Source: Telluribacter sp035998675 (GTDB lineage Bacteria > Bacteroidota > Bacteroidia > Cytophagales > Spirosomataceae). From it: a DNA stretch of 64,000 bases. Shown here piece after piece: positions 18,042 through 26,845 of this stretch (positions within the stretch are counted from its first letter, which is position 1; each line of letters opens with the position of its first letter). The notes below the pieces were generated by a model, which saw only the letters and a list, made by a program, of their open reading frames with translations, was not told the DNA's origin and made no database searches. The stretch is taken from positions 248,001-312,000 of the forward strand of contig NZ_DASYHI010000013.1 in NCBI RefSeq assembly GCF_035998675.1, written 5' to 3'. A program made the translations under genes and the position numbers.

Positions 18042-18995
18042 CTACTCCTTGGGTACTACATACTCAAAGCCAAAGTGTTTTGCGTAATCCTCAAGGGGAG
18101 GAAGCCCCATCTCTGCTCGTCGTTTATTCACATTTGGCTCATCTTCAATAGGTTCGAATCCGGCAGGTTTACCATCCGGGCCATTCCTTACCTGGGAACC
18201 AAATAGTTGCTTCTGACCTTTGAAAACGCGGATACGATCCACCAGTAAAGCCAGGTGTGATTTATCTAATTCGCCCTGTTGAGCCGCTTCCTGTATCAGG
18301 GGGAAGTACTTTTCCTGAACGGCCAGTGCAGCGTGCTGGATCACTAACCAGGCCGTTATAGATTGATCTTCGCCGACCAGCGTTTTACCGGGATAGCCAT
18401 GCTCTTGAAGGATCCGCTCTATTTTGGGAAGATTGACAGAATCAACACGCTTCATCTCTTCCCACACGGGTTTTGCCTCCGGAGAATCAAAGCCGTACTC
18501 GCGGCCAACGGTGTCCATCTTCAGCCGGGGCTTCTGGTCAGCTTCACGAATCTGCTTTAACTCGCGTTCAAGGTCTGGGTTACGTCCTGCGGCTCTCTTT
18601 TCTTCGTCAAGGTACTGCTGAAAGTCCGCGGCCAGGGCGCTGGCTCGCAAAGGGGCTAACTCCGGATGCTCCTGCTGATCTTCCCATATTTCCTCGCTAA
18701 GTTCCCAGTCTAAAGCGATGGCCTTTTTCATATAAATATGGGCCTGCTCCTTCTGCTGGCACTGACAGGCACATACCGCAGCCCGTAAGGTACTCATGGC
18801 ACTTGTATGGGAAACCGAAAAGGCCCGTTTATACTGGGTGAGGCAGGTAGTACAATCTCCCACTTTCAGGGCTTTTAGCGCTGCCTCTACGGCATTGATA
18901 TAAACGGTATCCTGCGTGGCGTAGATAACCTCCTGAGCTACCGCAGGCCCGTTTAGTATCCACAGGAAGCCCAGAGTTAGTAGTAAGTGTTTCAT
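18042..18995 (-). CDS. Exported DUF6624-type protein with TPR-like N-terminal region
   Basis: A 317-residue protein with a signal peptide (ending AVAQ, about 20). Residues 30-110 form helical pairs with a CxxC and CxCQC cysteine pattern and resemble TPR units. The second half matches DUF6624 as I know it: READQKPR, VDSVNLPKIERILQEHGYPGKTLVGE, IQHA, LALLVDRIRVFKGQKQLFGSQ. Function unknown. It starts 11 bases after the membrane-protein gene at 19007-19669, so the two probably form an operon. Confidence 0.75.
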   Translation of the reverse strand: MKHLLLTLGFLWILNGPAVAQEVIYATQDTVYINAVEAALKALKVGDCTTCLTQYKRAFSVSHTSAMSTLRAAVCACQCQQKEQAHIYMKKAIALDWELSEEIWEDQQEHPELAPLRASALAADFQQYLDEEKRAAGRNPDLERELKQIREADQKPRLKMDTVGREYGFDSPEAKPVWEEMKRVDSVNLPKIERILQEHGYPGKTLVGEDQSITAWLVIQHAALAVQEKYFPLIQEAAQQGELDKSHLALLVDRIRVFKGQKQLFGSQVRNGPDGKPAGFEPIEDEPNVNKRRAEMGLPPLEDYAKHFGFEYVVPKE

Positions 18996-19006
18996 TGGTA
19001 GCGGTG

Positions 19007-19669
19007 CTAGACATGAGGTACTTTACCTTTATTTTTTTCACGGGCTTTAAAATAGGCAGCCCATAAACCTGCCAGAATGATTACAGGAGAATAACTGGAA
19101 AGTGGAGGCTTGATACCGGATGAATAAGTGCGAAAGAACACCCATACCATCGTCAAGGACATGGCTACCAATAGAAAAGGCATCCATTTTTGCTCATATA
19201 AAGAAGGCTTACGAACCAGTTCGGTGTTGGTTTCGACTACGTACTGATTGATGGTACGTTCCAGATCATCACATAAGGCTTCAAATGCCTCGGGCTTACA
19301 AAACTGATAATTCGCAACCAGCCTGAACTTGGTGTTATCCGTAAAGGTACAGCTTAGCCTGGTACCATTATAGTGTTCTACTTTATAGGATTTAAGCTCA
19401 CTAAACCGGATGTGCCGGGTTTGGTTGAAAAGGATAACGGTAAGCGACGTATCCTCCAGGTGGGCTTCTCCCACTTTCTTTATTTTCTTCTTATTGAGAA
19501 AGAAAACGAGAAAAGGGGTACCTATAGCCAATGTGGCATAAAGTGTACTTCCTAGGAGAGGGGCCATGTAGGGTATACCAAGCAGAAGAACTATTAGCAA
19601 AACAAAGCAGGTACCTAACAGGAGGAAAAGGGCTTTTTGATTGGTGTACTCGTAGGTATAGTGCTTCAT
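19007..19669 (-). CDS. Membrane protein with PH-like central domain, unknown
   Basis: A 220-residue protein with two N-terminal helices (about 13-33 and 37-57), a soluble domain (about 65-150, including FNQTRHIRFSELKSYKV) resembling bacterial PH-type folds, and two C-terminal helices (about 165-185 and 190-207). The fold suggestion is by eye. It precedes the DUF6624 gene by 11 bases. I cannot assign a function. Confidence 0.7.
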   Translation of the reverse strand: MKHYTYEYTNQKALFLLLGTCFVLLIVLLLGIPYMAPLLGSTLYATLAIGTPFLVFFLNKKKIKKVGEAHLEDTSLTVILFNQTRHIRFSELKSYKVEHYNGTRLSCTFTDNTKFRLVANYQFCKPEAFEALCDDLERTINQYVVETNTELVRKPSLYEQKWMPFLLVAMSLTMVWVFFRTYSSGIKPPLSSYSPVIILAGLWAAYFKAREKNKGKVPHV

Positions 19670-19789
19670 GGGATGGAGTGGTTAGAGGATGGATGGATCA
19701 GTTTTCCGATTGCCCCTGAAATATAAGAAACCTTTACATATAGTAGTAGGCGCTCTGCTTTATTTTTTACTACGGTAAAGCCTGCTTAT

Positions 19790-19818
19790 CCGTGGCACGG
19801 TTTGAAACCGTGCCACGG
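19790..19818. repeat. Palindromic repeat, copy B
   Basis: Perfect inverted repeat with arms CCGTGGCACGGTTT and AAACCGTGCCACGG around a central G. Same family as copies at 17999 and 33586. It lies 34 bases from the outer-membrane-protein remnant at 19852. Confidence 0.8.
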
Positions 19819-19851
19819 GTAGCGAGTCCCTGGTGTAGTCCTATAAATCAC

Positions 19852-19926
19852 CTAAAACTTTACCCCCAGCGCCGGGGTCACGGTAGCATCGAATCGCGTT
19901 GCCACCGTTGGCAGAGGTAGTTTTCC
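19852..19926 (-). pseudogene. Remnant of an outer-membrane beta-barrel C terminus
   Basis: Leftward translation gives 24 residues ending TPALGVKF before a TAG stop at 19852-19854, typical of the final strand of a Bacteroidota outer-membrane barrel with terminal Phe. An in-frame TAA lies just upstream and no start or signal peptide is present, so only the tail survives. It sits in the 428-bp spacer between divergent genes; the rest of that spacer is AT-rich with no other gene. Confidence 0.35.
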
Positions 19927-20097
19927 TTTCTTTTAAAGTTTCTATTAAATCAGAAATAAATATAAAACCCGCTGATTTATAGTATATTTACCTGTAACGT
20001 AGTATACTATATGTTTTTGACCTCCCGACGAGGGTCCGGTGCATTAACATAGAAAGTATTTACCTCAGCAACCCACGTAGCAGAAGCTTTTCCTGGT

Positions 20098-20745
20098 ATG
20101 ACAACGCCCGTTCAGGTCTTACTGGTAGATGACCATCAGATTATTTCCGATAGCCTCTCGCTGTTATTCGGAACCATGGAAAACATTGAAGTAGTAGGTA
20201 CCCTTAATGACAGCCGAAAGGTAATGGAGTTTCTGGAACTGAATCAGATAGATGTACTTGTAACGGACCTGAACATGCCTTACCTCAACGGAATAGAACT
20301 GACGGTAAAGGTGCGGGAGTCTTACCCGGATATGAAGGTACTTATGCTTACAGTGAAAGATGAACTGGATGCCATACAGGACGCTTATCGGGCGGGTATA
20401 GCGGGATACGTTATGAAAAAAGCCAACCGGACCGAACTGGAAAATGCCCTGCGTACGGTAGCTTCGGGACAGAAGTACTTCAGTGAGTCGGTGATGCGGG
20501 AGTTGATGATGGGTACCCCCCGGCAGGAAGAAAACGCTGACCACAAGGATTTTGCGCAACTCACCAAACGGGAGCTGGAAATTGTGCGTCTGATTGCTCA
20601 GGAATTTTCCACTACCGAAATTGCCGACCGGCTTTTTATTAGTGTAGGTACCGTCGAAACCCACCGGCACAACATCATGCGAAAACTCGGGGCCAAAAAT
20701 TTCATTGGCATTATCAAGTACGCCATTAAGTATAAGATTCTGTAA
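20098..20745 (+). CDS. NarL/FixJ-family response regulator
   Basis: A 215-residue regulator: REC domain (acid pair VDDH at about 10-13, phospho-Asp in VTDLNMPYLNG near 57, LTVKD and the conserved Lys in YVMKKA), then a LuxR-type HTH (LTKRELEIVRLIAQEFSTTEIADRLFISVGTVETHRHNI, about 150-190). It is the likely partner of the HisKA_3 kinase encoded convergently; their 3' ends overlap by 20 bases. Confidence 0.96.
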   Translation: MTTPVQVLLVDDHQIISDSLSLLFGTMENIEVVGTLNDSRKVMEFLELNQIDVLVTDLNMPYLNGIELTVKVRESYPDMKVLMLTVKDELDAIQDAYRAGIAGYVMKKANRTELENALRTVASGQKYFSESVMRELMMGTPRQEENADHKDFAQLTKRELEIVRLIAQEFSTTEIADRLFISVGTVETHRHNIMRKLGAKNFIGIIKYAIKYKIL

Positions 20746-22585
20746 TAATCGCTTCCTCTACCGGAATCTCCACCCTTACTTTGGTATGGTTGGGCTTACT
20801 TTCTACCTGCCAGGTACCTCTTAGCTGCTCCACCCGGTTCTGAATATTGCGCAAACCGACCCCGTCGACCCGGGAGGTAGTTGCGTTGAAGCCCACGCCG
20901 TCGTCACTGACGGTCAGCACCACTCGGCTGGTCTGGTAGGTGAGGCTAATCCAGGCGTGGCGGGCTTTGGCGTGCTTGATGATGTTATTGACCAGCTCAA
21001 GAACAATGGTGTACAACTGGTACTCCACCGCAATGGCAAGCCGGTTTTCGTTCCCATCAAAAACGAAGTTAAACTCCACCTTATCATTCCCTTTCAGTTT
21101 ACCAATCAGGGTCTGGAGAGCCACCTTCAGCCCCCGGGTTTCCAGTTCTTCGGGTACCAGGTTGTGCGAAATCAGCCGTATATCGCCGTACACATCGTTA
21201 ATCATTTCCAGCACGTCACTTACAATTTTCTGGTCTGAGCTTTGCCATCCCGCGCCGTTCAGGGCTTCCAGACGCCAGCGTACAGCCGCTACCTTAGTAT
21301 TCAGATTATCGTGTAATTCCGAGGCCATACGCTCCCGTTCCATGGTTTGTCCGCGGGTCAGGGCTTCTTCTATTTCCCGGTTCTTGGCCCTCAGTTGTTC
21401 ATTGTTTTTCCGGAGGCGGCGGTTTGTCCGGCTAATATAAACCATACTGGCAATTCCGGACAGAAGCAGAATTATCAGAAAATTCCGGGTTTGGACCAGG
21501 CTTTCATTCTCAAGATTTTTAATCTGGCTTTCGCGTTTTTCGGCGTCGTAACCGGCCTGTAGCTCATTGTACTTGTTCTGTAACTTGTAGCGCTCCATGC
21601 TATCTTCGTGGGCTTTGTGCTCTTCCAGGTACAGGAGCGCGCTCTTGTAGTCGCCCGCTTTTTTGTAGGTACTGTACAGGTTACTCTCCGCCCGCGACTG
21701 CATTTCCTGCCAACCCGACTCCCGGGCGAAATCCAGGCTGGTCCGGCGGTATTCGATGGCTTTGCCGTACTGTCCTTTTTCTTCGTATACATCGGCCAGG
21801 TCGGCGTATATCGCAAATATCACCACCCGGTTATTGTACTTCCGGGCTATCGCCAGCGCTTTCTCACGGTACTCGTTGGCCAGCTTTTCGTTTCCTAATC
21901 TAGCGTAACAGTTAGCCAGACAATGCGGATTATCCGCTTTCAGATTGGGACTGGTGGCCCGGGGCAGGAGCTTTTCAACCTGCTTGTAATAGCTTAGGGC
22001 TTTGCGGTAGTTTTGTACGCCAAAAGAGCTGTAGTAGTTGTAGTCGCCAAAAAAATCCAGAATCCAGCCGAGGTTGTTCGTATTCTGATTTTTTTCGGCC
22101 AATGGGCGAGCTTTTTCCAGGTACTGCAGGCAGCGGTCAGTCAGGCCGTTGTTGTTAAGCACAAAAGCGGCCAATACATAGGTATAGGTCAAATCGTACA
22201 GGTCGCCCCCCGCCTTTTCCAGTTCTTCAATTGCCTGGGTGTAGGCACTGAATGCTTCCGTATATTTACCTTTAACATCAAAGCTTTTACCCAGTGCCCT
22301 CAGGTATAGCCCCCGGGATTTTTTCCACTTTGCCTTAGCGGTAAGCAGCCGAAGAGAATCCAGATAAGCCCCGGCCCGGGGATCGTTCTGGTTGAAAAGC
22401 CGCTCAGTGAGCAGGTTAGTTGTAGCTACCAGCGTAGAGTCGCGTCCGGTGGAAGCCTGCTGCTTAACTATAATTTGCCGACGCGTAATCAGGCTGTCAG
22501 TCGTCAGGTCCTGCGCCTGGACCGTATGAAACGACAGGAGCATCATTATCCAAAACCCAGATTGTTTTGCGATGACCATACGCAC
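20726..22585 (-). CDS. TPR-containing sensor histidine kinase, HisKA_3 type
   Basis: A 619-residue kinase. Signal peptide (ends TVQA-Q), periplasmic TPR array (about 90-330), one membrane helix (about 371-390), a short coiled coil, then the NarX/LiaS-type dimerisation helix with phospho-His in ERMASELHDNLNTKVAAVRW, and a compact HATPase (LVNNIIKHAKA, SDDGVGF, GVGLRNIQNRVEQL). The family pairs with LuxR-type regulators such as the convergent gene at 20098. The genes are tail to tail with a 20-base overlap, so they are not one operon. The TPRs may read periplasmic peptides or partner proteins. Confidence 0.94.
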   Translation of the reverse strand: MRMVIAKQSGFWIMMLLSFHTVQAQDLTTDSLITRRQIIVKQQASTGRDSTLVATTNLLTERLFNQNDPRAGAYLDSLRLLTAKAKWKKSRGLYLRALGKSFDVKGKYTEAFSAYTQAIEELEKAGGDLYDLTYTYVLAAFVLNNNGLTDRCLQYLEKARPLAEKNQNTNNLGWILDFFGDYNYYSSFGVQNYRKALSYYKQVEKLLPRATSPNLKADNPHCLANCYARLGNEKLANEYREKALAIARKYNNRVVIFAIYADLADVYEEKGQYGKAIEYRRTSLDFARESGWQEMQSRAESNLYSTYKKAGDYKSALLYLEEHKAHEDSMERYKLQNKYNELQAGYDAEKRESQIKNLENESLVQTRNFLIILLLSGIASMVYISRTNRRLRKNNEQLRAKNREIEEALTRGQTMERERMASELHDNLNTKVAAVRWRLEALNGAGWQSSDQKIVSDVLEMINDVYGDIRLISHNLVPEELETRGLKVALQTLIGKLKGNDKVEFNFVFDGNENRLAIAVEYQLYTIVLELVNNIIKHAKARHAWISLTYQTSRVVLTVSDDGVGFNATTSRVDGVGLRNIQNRVEQLRGTWQVESKPNHTKVRVEIPVEEAIITESYT

Positions 22586-22643
22586 TCAGTTAATAAATTT
22601 CGAAGAACTGACCAATGACTTTTATAAGGAAATATACAAAAAA

Positions 22644-23264
22644 TCAATGTATAAAGAAACTCACCCCTACATTGGCCCGGACCGTGCGGATATCCGGGCG
22701 GTCCTCAAAGCCGGAACCATTTCCCAGAAAGCTGCTGATTTTGCCGTAACTCCCCCCCACCGAAGCATTTAGGGCCAGGTTTTCTGATAAAAAATAACGC
22801 AAACCACCCGAAGCCATAATGGCCGGCCCTTTCATCCGGAACTCAAAGGAGTTACCATTCAAAAACACCGGATTAATCAGCAAATTATGGCTGCTGTACC
22901 CTACTTCCACAAAGGGCCTCAGGCGCTGCAGGGTACCTCCCAGGTTCATACGCAGCCCCGCTCCCAGCGAATTCATACGGTAAACGTCCCATTCCTCGGG
23001 GAGGTTGTGCCGGAAGGAGAAGCCCTCGTAGCTAAGAAAAACTTCAAAGCGCTGATTGAACCCGTACCCGACGCGTAACCCCGCGCCCAGGCCGTTGGGT
23101 TCCAGCTCGTCCAGTTGGTCAAAAAAGCTGGAGGACCAGTGGCAATAGTTGGCAGTACCGCTTAGGCTGATTCCTTCGGTATTGGACCGGATGTCCTGAG
23201 CCTGGATGCCCCAGCCCAACAAGAGCAAAGCAGAAATAGTAGTAATAATAGTAAGGCGTTTCAT
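22644..23264 (-). CDS. Outer-membrane beta-barrel protein
   Basis: A 206-residue protein with a signal peptide (ends GIQA-Q) and alternating beta strands such as GLGAGLRVGYGFNQRFEVFLSYEG and GLRYFLSENLALNASVGGSYG, closing with VRANVGVSFF-IH. This is the porin-like 8-stranded barrel family common in Bacteroidota. It lies 59 bases after the transmembrane kinase gene on the same strand and could be the last gene of that cassette. Confidence 0.8.
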   Translation of the reverse strand: MKRLTIITTISALLLLGWGIQAQDIRSNTEGISLSGTANYCHWSSSFFDQLDELEPNGLGAGLRVGYGFNQRFEVFLSYEGFSFRHNLPEEWDVYRMNSLGAGLRMNLGGTLQRLRPFVEVGYSSHNLLINPVFLNGNSFEFRMKGPAIMASGGLRYFLSENLALNASVGGSYGKISSFLGNGSGFEDRPDIRTVRANVGVSFFIH

Positions 23265-23323
23265 GACAGATGGGTAGCTGGTAGATAAGTGGAATGTAGT
23301 ATGGTTAGTAAGAAAGGTCGTAG

Positions 23324-25102
23324 TTACTGCTGTTTAAAAACAAGGCTGGTACGGACTACCCTCAGCCCGTTAACGCGCCGGTTCCGCTGAAATACTACCC
23401 GCTCGCTGTCCTTATCACTGTACTCCGGAAACCGAATAGAAATCCATTGTCCGTTAACCGCTTCCACGGCTTCAAACTGAACCGCCAGGTAAGCCCGCTG
23501 GGAATTGGTAGCCGTTCGCGCGCCCGTAACCCGGCCCCGGACCCGCGCCCCGGCCTCTATAACCGTAGTACCGTTTACGACTACGGGAGCCAGCGTACGC
23601 AACCAAAGTACCCGCCCACCTCCAGTTTCCTGGTCAGAAGTAATGGTTTCCGTAAACTCCACGGGAAAAGACTCATTTCGCAGCTCAACCGCTACGGTGA
23701 GGCTGGTGGATTTCTCCACGGCCCGCCTGGGTTCTTCCGTTTCTACGGGCGTGGGTTCTTTGGCTATGGGTTCCTCTTCTTTGGTGGTAGGAGGTACCTG
23801 CACAGGTGTTTCCGTGGGTTCGGGTTTTTGTTTTTTGGGCTTTGCTTCTTTGTCCCTGGGAGGATTTGCTTTCTTATCAGGAGGGGTGGTGGGTTGATAA
23901 TTGGCCGGTGGTTTTTCATAGACCAGGGCGGTGCGCTCGGCAGGTACTTCATTTGATGGAGCCTTTTCTTCTTCTTCAGTAAAAGTACCCGCCATGTTGC
24001 TGTTCGAGGTACTTTCCTGGGCCGTACCTCCGGTAGCTGGCGGGCTACTCCTGACCCACAAACTGGTACCTGCTATCCCCACGGCAATCAGGAGTGCCCC
24101 CAGCAGAATCAGCCCCTCCAGACTTAGCAATGTTTTTTTCAGGCTGTTCAGGCGCGCTCCGTAGGCAACTTTGGCCGAAGTACCCGCCAGGCGGGTAGGT
24201 TCTATCTGGGGCTTATCGGCCGTACTGGCCGACAACCTGGTACGTGGTGTCCGCACCGGCTCCTGAAACTGATTCCAGTCCAGCGGGCCGGGGGGTACCA
24301 GGGCCACCAGCACCGACCGGAGTTCGGCCGCGTCGGTGTACCGCTGAGCTGGTTTTTTATGGAGCAGTTTTTCAAGTATTTCCTCAATCGCCTTCGGAAG
24401 TCCAGCTATGTGTTCACGAATCGGGATAGCTTTATGCGCCAGTATTTTGTTGATAAGCGTGGAATCCGTTTGGGCGGTAAAGGGCATTTTTCCGGAGAGT
24501 AGCTCGTACAACAAAACACCCACGGCGTATAAATCCGACTGCACCGAAGGCTCCCCCCCATCCAGCAGCTCGGGGGCCAGGTACTCCAGGGTACCCATTA
24601 CCCGGTTGACGCGGGTCATCCGTTCGCTCCCTACCAGCCGGGCTATGCCAAAGTCCATGAGTTTCAGGCTGCCTTCTTTGGTAAGCATGAGGTTGGCCGG
24701 TTTTATATCCCGGTGCAAAATACCTTTGCGATGCGCGTGGTGCAGTCCGTCCAGGGCCTGAACTATAATACGGACGGCGATTTCGACGGAGAAGTGGCCG
24801 TGCCTGCGCAGGAGTTGCTCCAGGGTAGCCCCATCCACAAACTCCATCACCATAAAGTTATCGTTACGATCTTTAATAAAGTTGTAAAGCGTCGCTACAT
24901 TAGGGTGGTTAAGGCGGGCCGACAGGATGGCTTCGTTGCGAAACCGATCAAAAAAAGTAGTATCCCGCAGCAGGTGGGAATGAAGTACCTTCAAAGCCAC
25001 TGGACGCTGCAGTAGGGTATCCGTAGCCCGATAGACCGTACCCATACCCCCTTCGCCCAGCAGCTCTTCCACGCGGTAGTTTTGAATGGCTCGTCCGATC
25101 AT
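23324..25102 (-). CDS. Transmembrane Ser/Thr protein kinase with proline-rich linker and beta-rich tail
   Basis: A 592-residue Hanks-type kinase. Glycine loop LLGEGGMGTVY (14-24), Lys38, catalytic HRDIKPAN (130-137), DFG (150-152) and APELL are intact, so it should be active. A membrane helix (about 333-352) is followed by a Pro/Lys/Glu-rich linker (about 395-470) and an extracytoplasmic beta-rich domain (about 475-592, with VIEAGARVRGRVTGA). That tail lacks PASTA repeats and by eye recalls the barrel of VirB10/TrbI-type proteins. The start overlaps the phosphatase stop by 4 bases (ATGA), implying coupled translation. Confidence 0.95.
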   Translation of the reverse strand: MIGRAIQNYRVEELLGEGGMGTVYRATDTLLQRPVALKVLHSHLLRDTTFFDRFRNEAILSARLNHPNVATLYNFIKDRNDNFMVMEFVDGATLEQLLRRHGHFSVEIAVRIIVQALDGLHHAHRKGILHRDIKPANLMLTKEGSLKLMDFGIARLVGSERMTRVNRVMGTLEYLAPELLDGGEPSVQSDLYAVGVLLYELLSGKMPFTAQTDSTLINKILAHKAIPIREHIAGLPKAIEEILEKLLHKKPAQRYTDAAELRSVLVALVPPGPLDWNQFQEPVRTPRTRLSASTADKPQIEPTRLAGTSAKVAYGARLNSLKKTLLSLEGLILLGALLIAVGIAGTSLWVRSSPPATGGTAQESTSNSNMAGTFTEEEEKAPSNEVPAERTALVYEKPPANYQPTTPPDKKANPPRDKEAKPKKQKPEPTETPVQVPPTTKEEEPIAKEPTPVETEEPRRAVEKSTSLTVAVELRNESFPVEFTETITSDQETGGGRVLWLRTLAPVVVNGTTVIEAGARVRGRVTGARTATNSQRAYLAVQFEAVEAVNGQWISIRFPEYSDKDSERVVFQRNRRVNGLRVVRTSLVFKQQ

Positions 25103-25968
25103 AGCAGGTCAAGGTTTTCAGTAGGGCGCACCACTGCTGACTCGTCCGGGCTAATACGCTCGATGAGCAGAACCGTGATGTTGTCGTGCCCGCCCCGTAC
25201 CTTGGCCTCCTCAATCATTTGCTGAGCCGACTCGCTCAGCGTTTCCAGGTTGAGCCACGCAGCCAGTTCGTCATCGGTGAGGTAGTCATACAATCCGTCA
25301 CTGCATAACAAGAGCCGGTCTCCCTCCTCAAACAGGTACCCGGGTTTTTCTACGTCAATCTCTACCTTGTTGTGGGTGCCCATGGCGCGGGTCAGGATGT
25401 TCCTTTCGGGATGCGTTTCGGCCTCGGTGGGTTTTATGACTCCATCATTCACCAGGCGCTGTACGTAGGTATGGTCGGTAGTTAGTCGTATCAGTTGTCC
25501 GTTTTTATAGAGGTAGGCGCGGCTGTCGCCCACGTGCGCTACATACAATTGCGTGGCACGAATCACTACGGTGGTGCAGGTAGTACCCATACCCTTCTGG
25601 CGGGAGTTCCGACCTGCTGCCTGCCAGATCAGACGGTTGGCTTTGGCCAGGGCAAAGTAGAGACTTTCCTCGGGACTCTCTTCGCGCTGGTAGTACGTTT
25701 TGGATACCACTTCCGTGGCCATCTGGGAGGCCACTTCCCCGGCCGCGTGACCGCCCATGCCGTCGGCCACAATGGCCAGGTACCCCTTGTTAAGCTGTAC
25801 TTCACGGGTAGCCGGACGAATGAAGCGGGTGGCGTCTTCGTTGTTTGCCCGCACGCAGCCCACATCCGACAGGGCTACCGCCCGTAGTTCATTCAGTACG
25901 GGAGAGGGGTCCTTTTCAGAGGCGTTTGATATCCACTTTTTCCAAAACATAGTTGATAGTTGGTTCAT
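25099..25968 (-). CDS. PP2C-family Ser/Thr phosphatase
   Basis: A 289-residue metal-dependent phosphatase of the Stp1/PppA type. Conserved metal and phosphate motifs are present: VRANNEDATRF, VADGMGGHAAGEVAS, HVGDSRAYLY, LLLCSDGLYDYL and GGHDNITVLLIE. It is cytoplasmic. It lies 8 bases after the soluble kinase gene and overlaps the transmembrane kinase by 4 bases, so it almost certainly reverses their phosphorylation. Confidence 0.96.
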   Translation of the reverse strand: MNQLSTMFWKKWISNASEKDPSPVLNELRAVALSDVGCVRANNEDATRFIRPATREVQLNKGYLAIVADGMGGHAAGEVASQMATEVVSKTYYQREESPEESLYFALAKANRLIWQAAGRNSRQKGMGTTCTTVVIRATQLYVAHVGDSRAYLYKNGQLIRLTTDHTYVQRLVNDGVIKPTEAETHPERNILTRAMGTHNKVEIDVEKPGYLFEEGDRLLLCSDGLYDYLTDDELAAWLNLETLSESAQQMIEEAKVRGGHDNITVLLIERISPDESAVVRPTENLDLL

Positions 25969-25976
25969 GTTTGCTT

Positions 25977-26834
25977 TCAGTGAGACCTGGATAGTATCTC
26001 CGAAAGCCAGTTGGACAGCCGTGCCAGCGGTGTTTCGGCCGGGTTCTGCAGTAGTTCCAGCAACTGAGGGGCGCTCATACGGTGCCTGGGGTGGTGCATG
26101 AGCAACTTTTTAATAACTTTCCGGCTGAATTTTGACAGGTCGGGAATCAACAGATCGGGCGCCATGTACTCCCCCCGCTCAATTTTGATCCTGATTTCGG
26201 TTTCAGACCGTCCATCAAAGGGCCGGTAGCCGGTCAGCATCTCGTACAGCAACACACCCAACGACCAGCAGTCCGACTCTTCCCCCACCTGATTATGAAA
26301 CTGCTCCGGTGCCATGGAGTAGGTTGTGCCTATTACGTACCCTTCGCGGGTCAGGCGCGGGGTGTAGGTAGCTTTGGCAATGCCAAAATCCAGCAGTTTG
26401 GCGGTTCCTCCGGAGGTAACTTTGATATTGCAGGATTTCAAATCGCGGTGGATAATCCCTTTTTCGTGCAGGTGCACTACGGCTGAGGTAATCTGCTTTA
26501 AAAGTTGCAGCGCAAATGCTTCGGGCAAACGACGGTGTTTGTGAATCAGCTTTTCCAGGGTTGGACCTTCCACGTACTCCATAATGATACAGGGTAGCCC
26601 GGCCTCAACTACATAGTCGTAGAGCGCGGCAATGTGCGGGTGCTGCGCCGAAGCCTGTATATAAGCTTCGTTCTGAAACCGGGCTGCCTGATCCGTCCGC
26701 GACAGAATCTTGATGGCTGCGGGTTGACGGGAGACACTATGTTCCGCTTTGTAAACTTCCCCCATTCCGCCTGACCCCAACCATTTCGTTAAGGCGTACT
26801 TACCGATGGTTCTGTGTGACAACCCTCCTGGCAT
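25977..26834 (-). CDS. Soluble Ser/Thr protein kinase
   Basis: A 285-residue Hanks-type kinase made of little more than the catalytic domain: glycine loop WLGSGGMGEVYKAE (18-31), Lys42, HRDLKSCN (129-136), DFG (149-151) and APEQ (175-178). No membrane helix. It starts 11 bases after the FHA-protease stop codon and ends 8 bases before the phosphatase gene. The FHA domain encoded upstream is a natural reader for its phosphothreonine products; that link is inference from gene order. Confidence 0.95.
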   Translation of the reverse strand: MPGGLSHRTIGKYALTKWLGSGGMGEVYKAEHSVSRQPAAIKILSRTDQAARFQNEAYIQASAQHPHIAALYDYVVEAGLPCIIMEYVEGPTLEKLIHKHRRLPEAFALQLLKQITSAVVHLHEKGIIHRDLKSCNIKVTSGGTAKLLDFGIAKATYTPRLTREGYVIGTTYSMAPEQFHNQVGEESDCWSLGVLLYEMLTGYRPFDGRSETEIRIKIERGEYMAPDLLIPDLSKFSRKVIKKLLMHHPRHRMSAPQLLELLQNPAETPLARLSNWLSEILSRSH

Positions 26835-26845
26835 AGCTCTTAATC

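Noticed and set aside
18140..18180. GGTTCGAATCC, resembling a tRNA T-loop
   Set aside because: It lies inside the DUF6624 coding frame and no acceptor, D or anticodon arm can be built around it.
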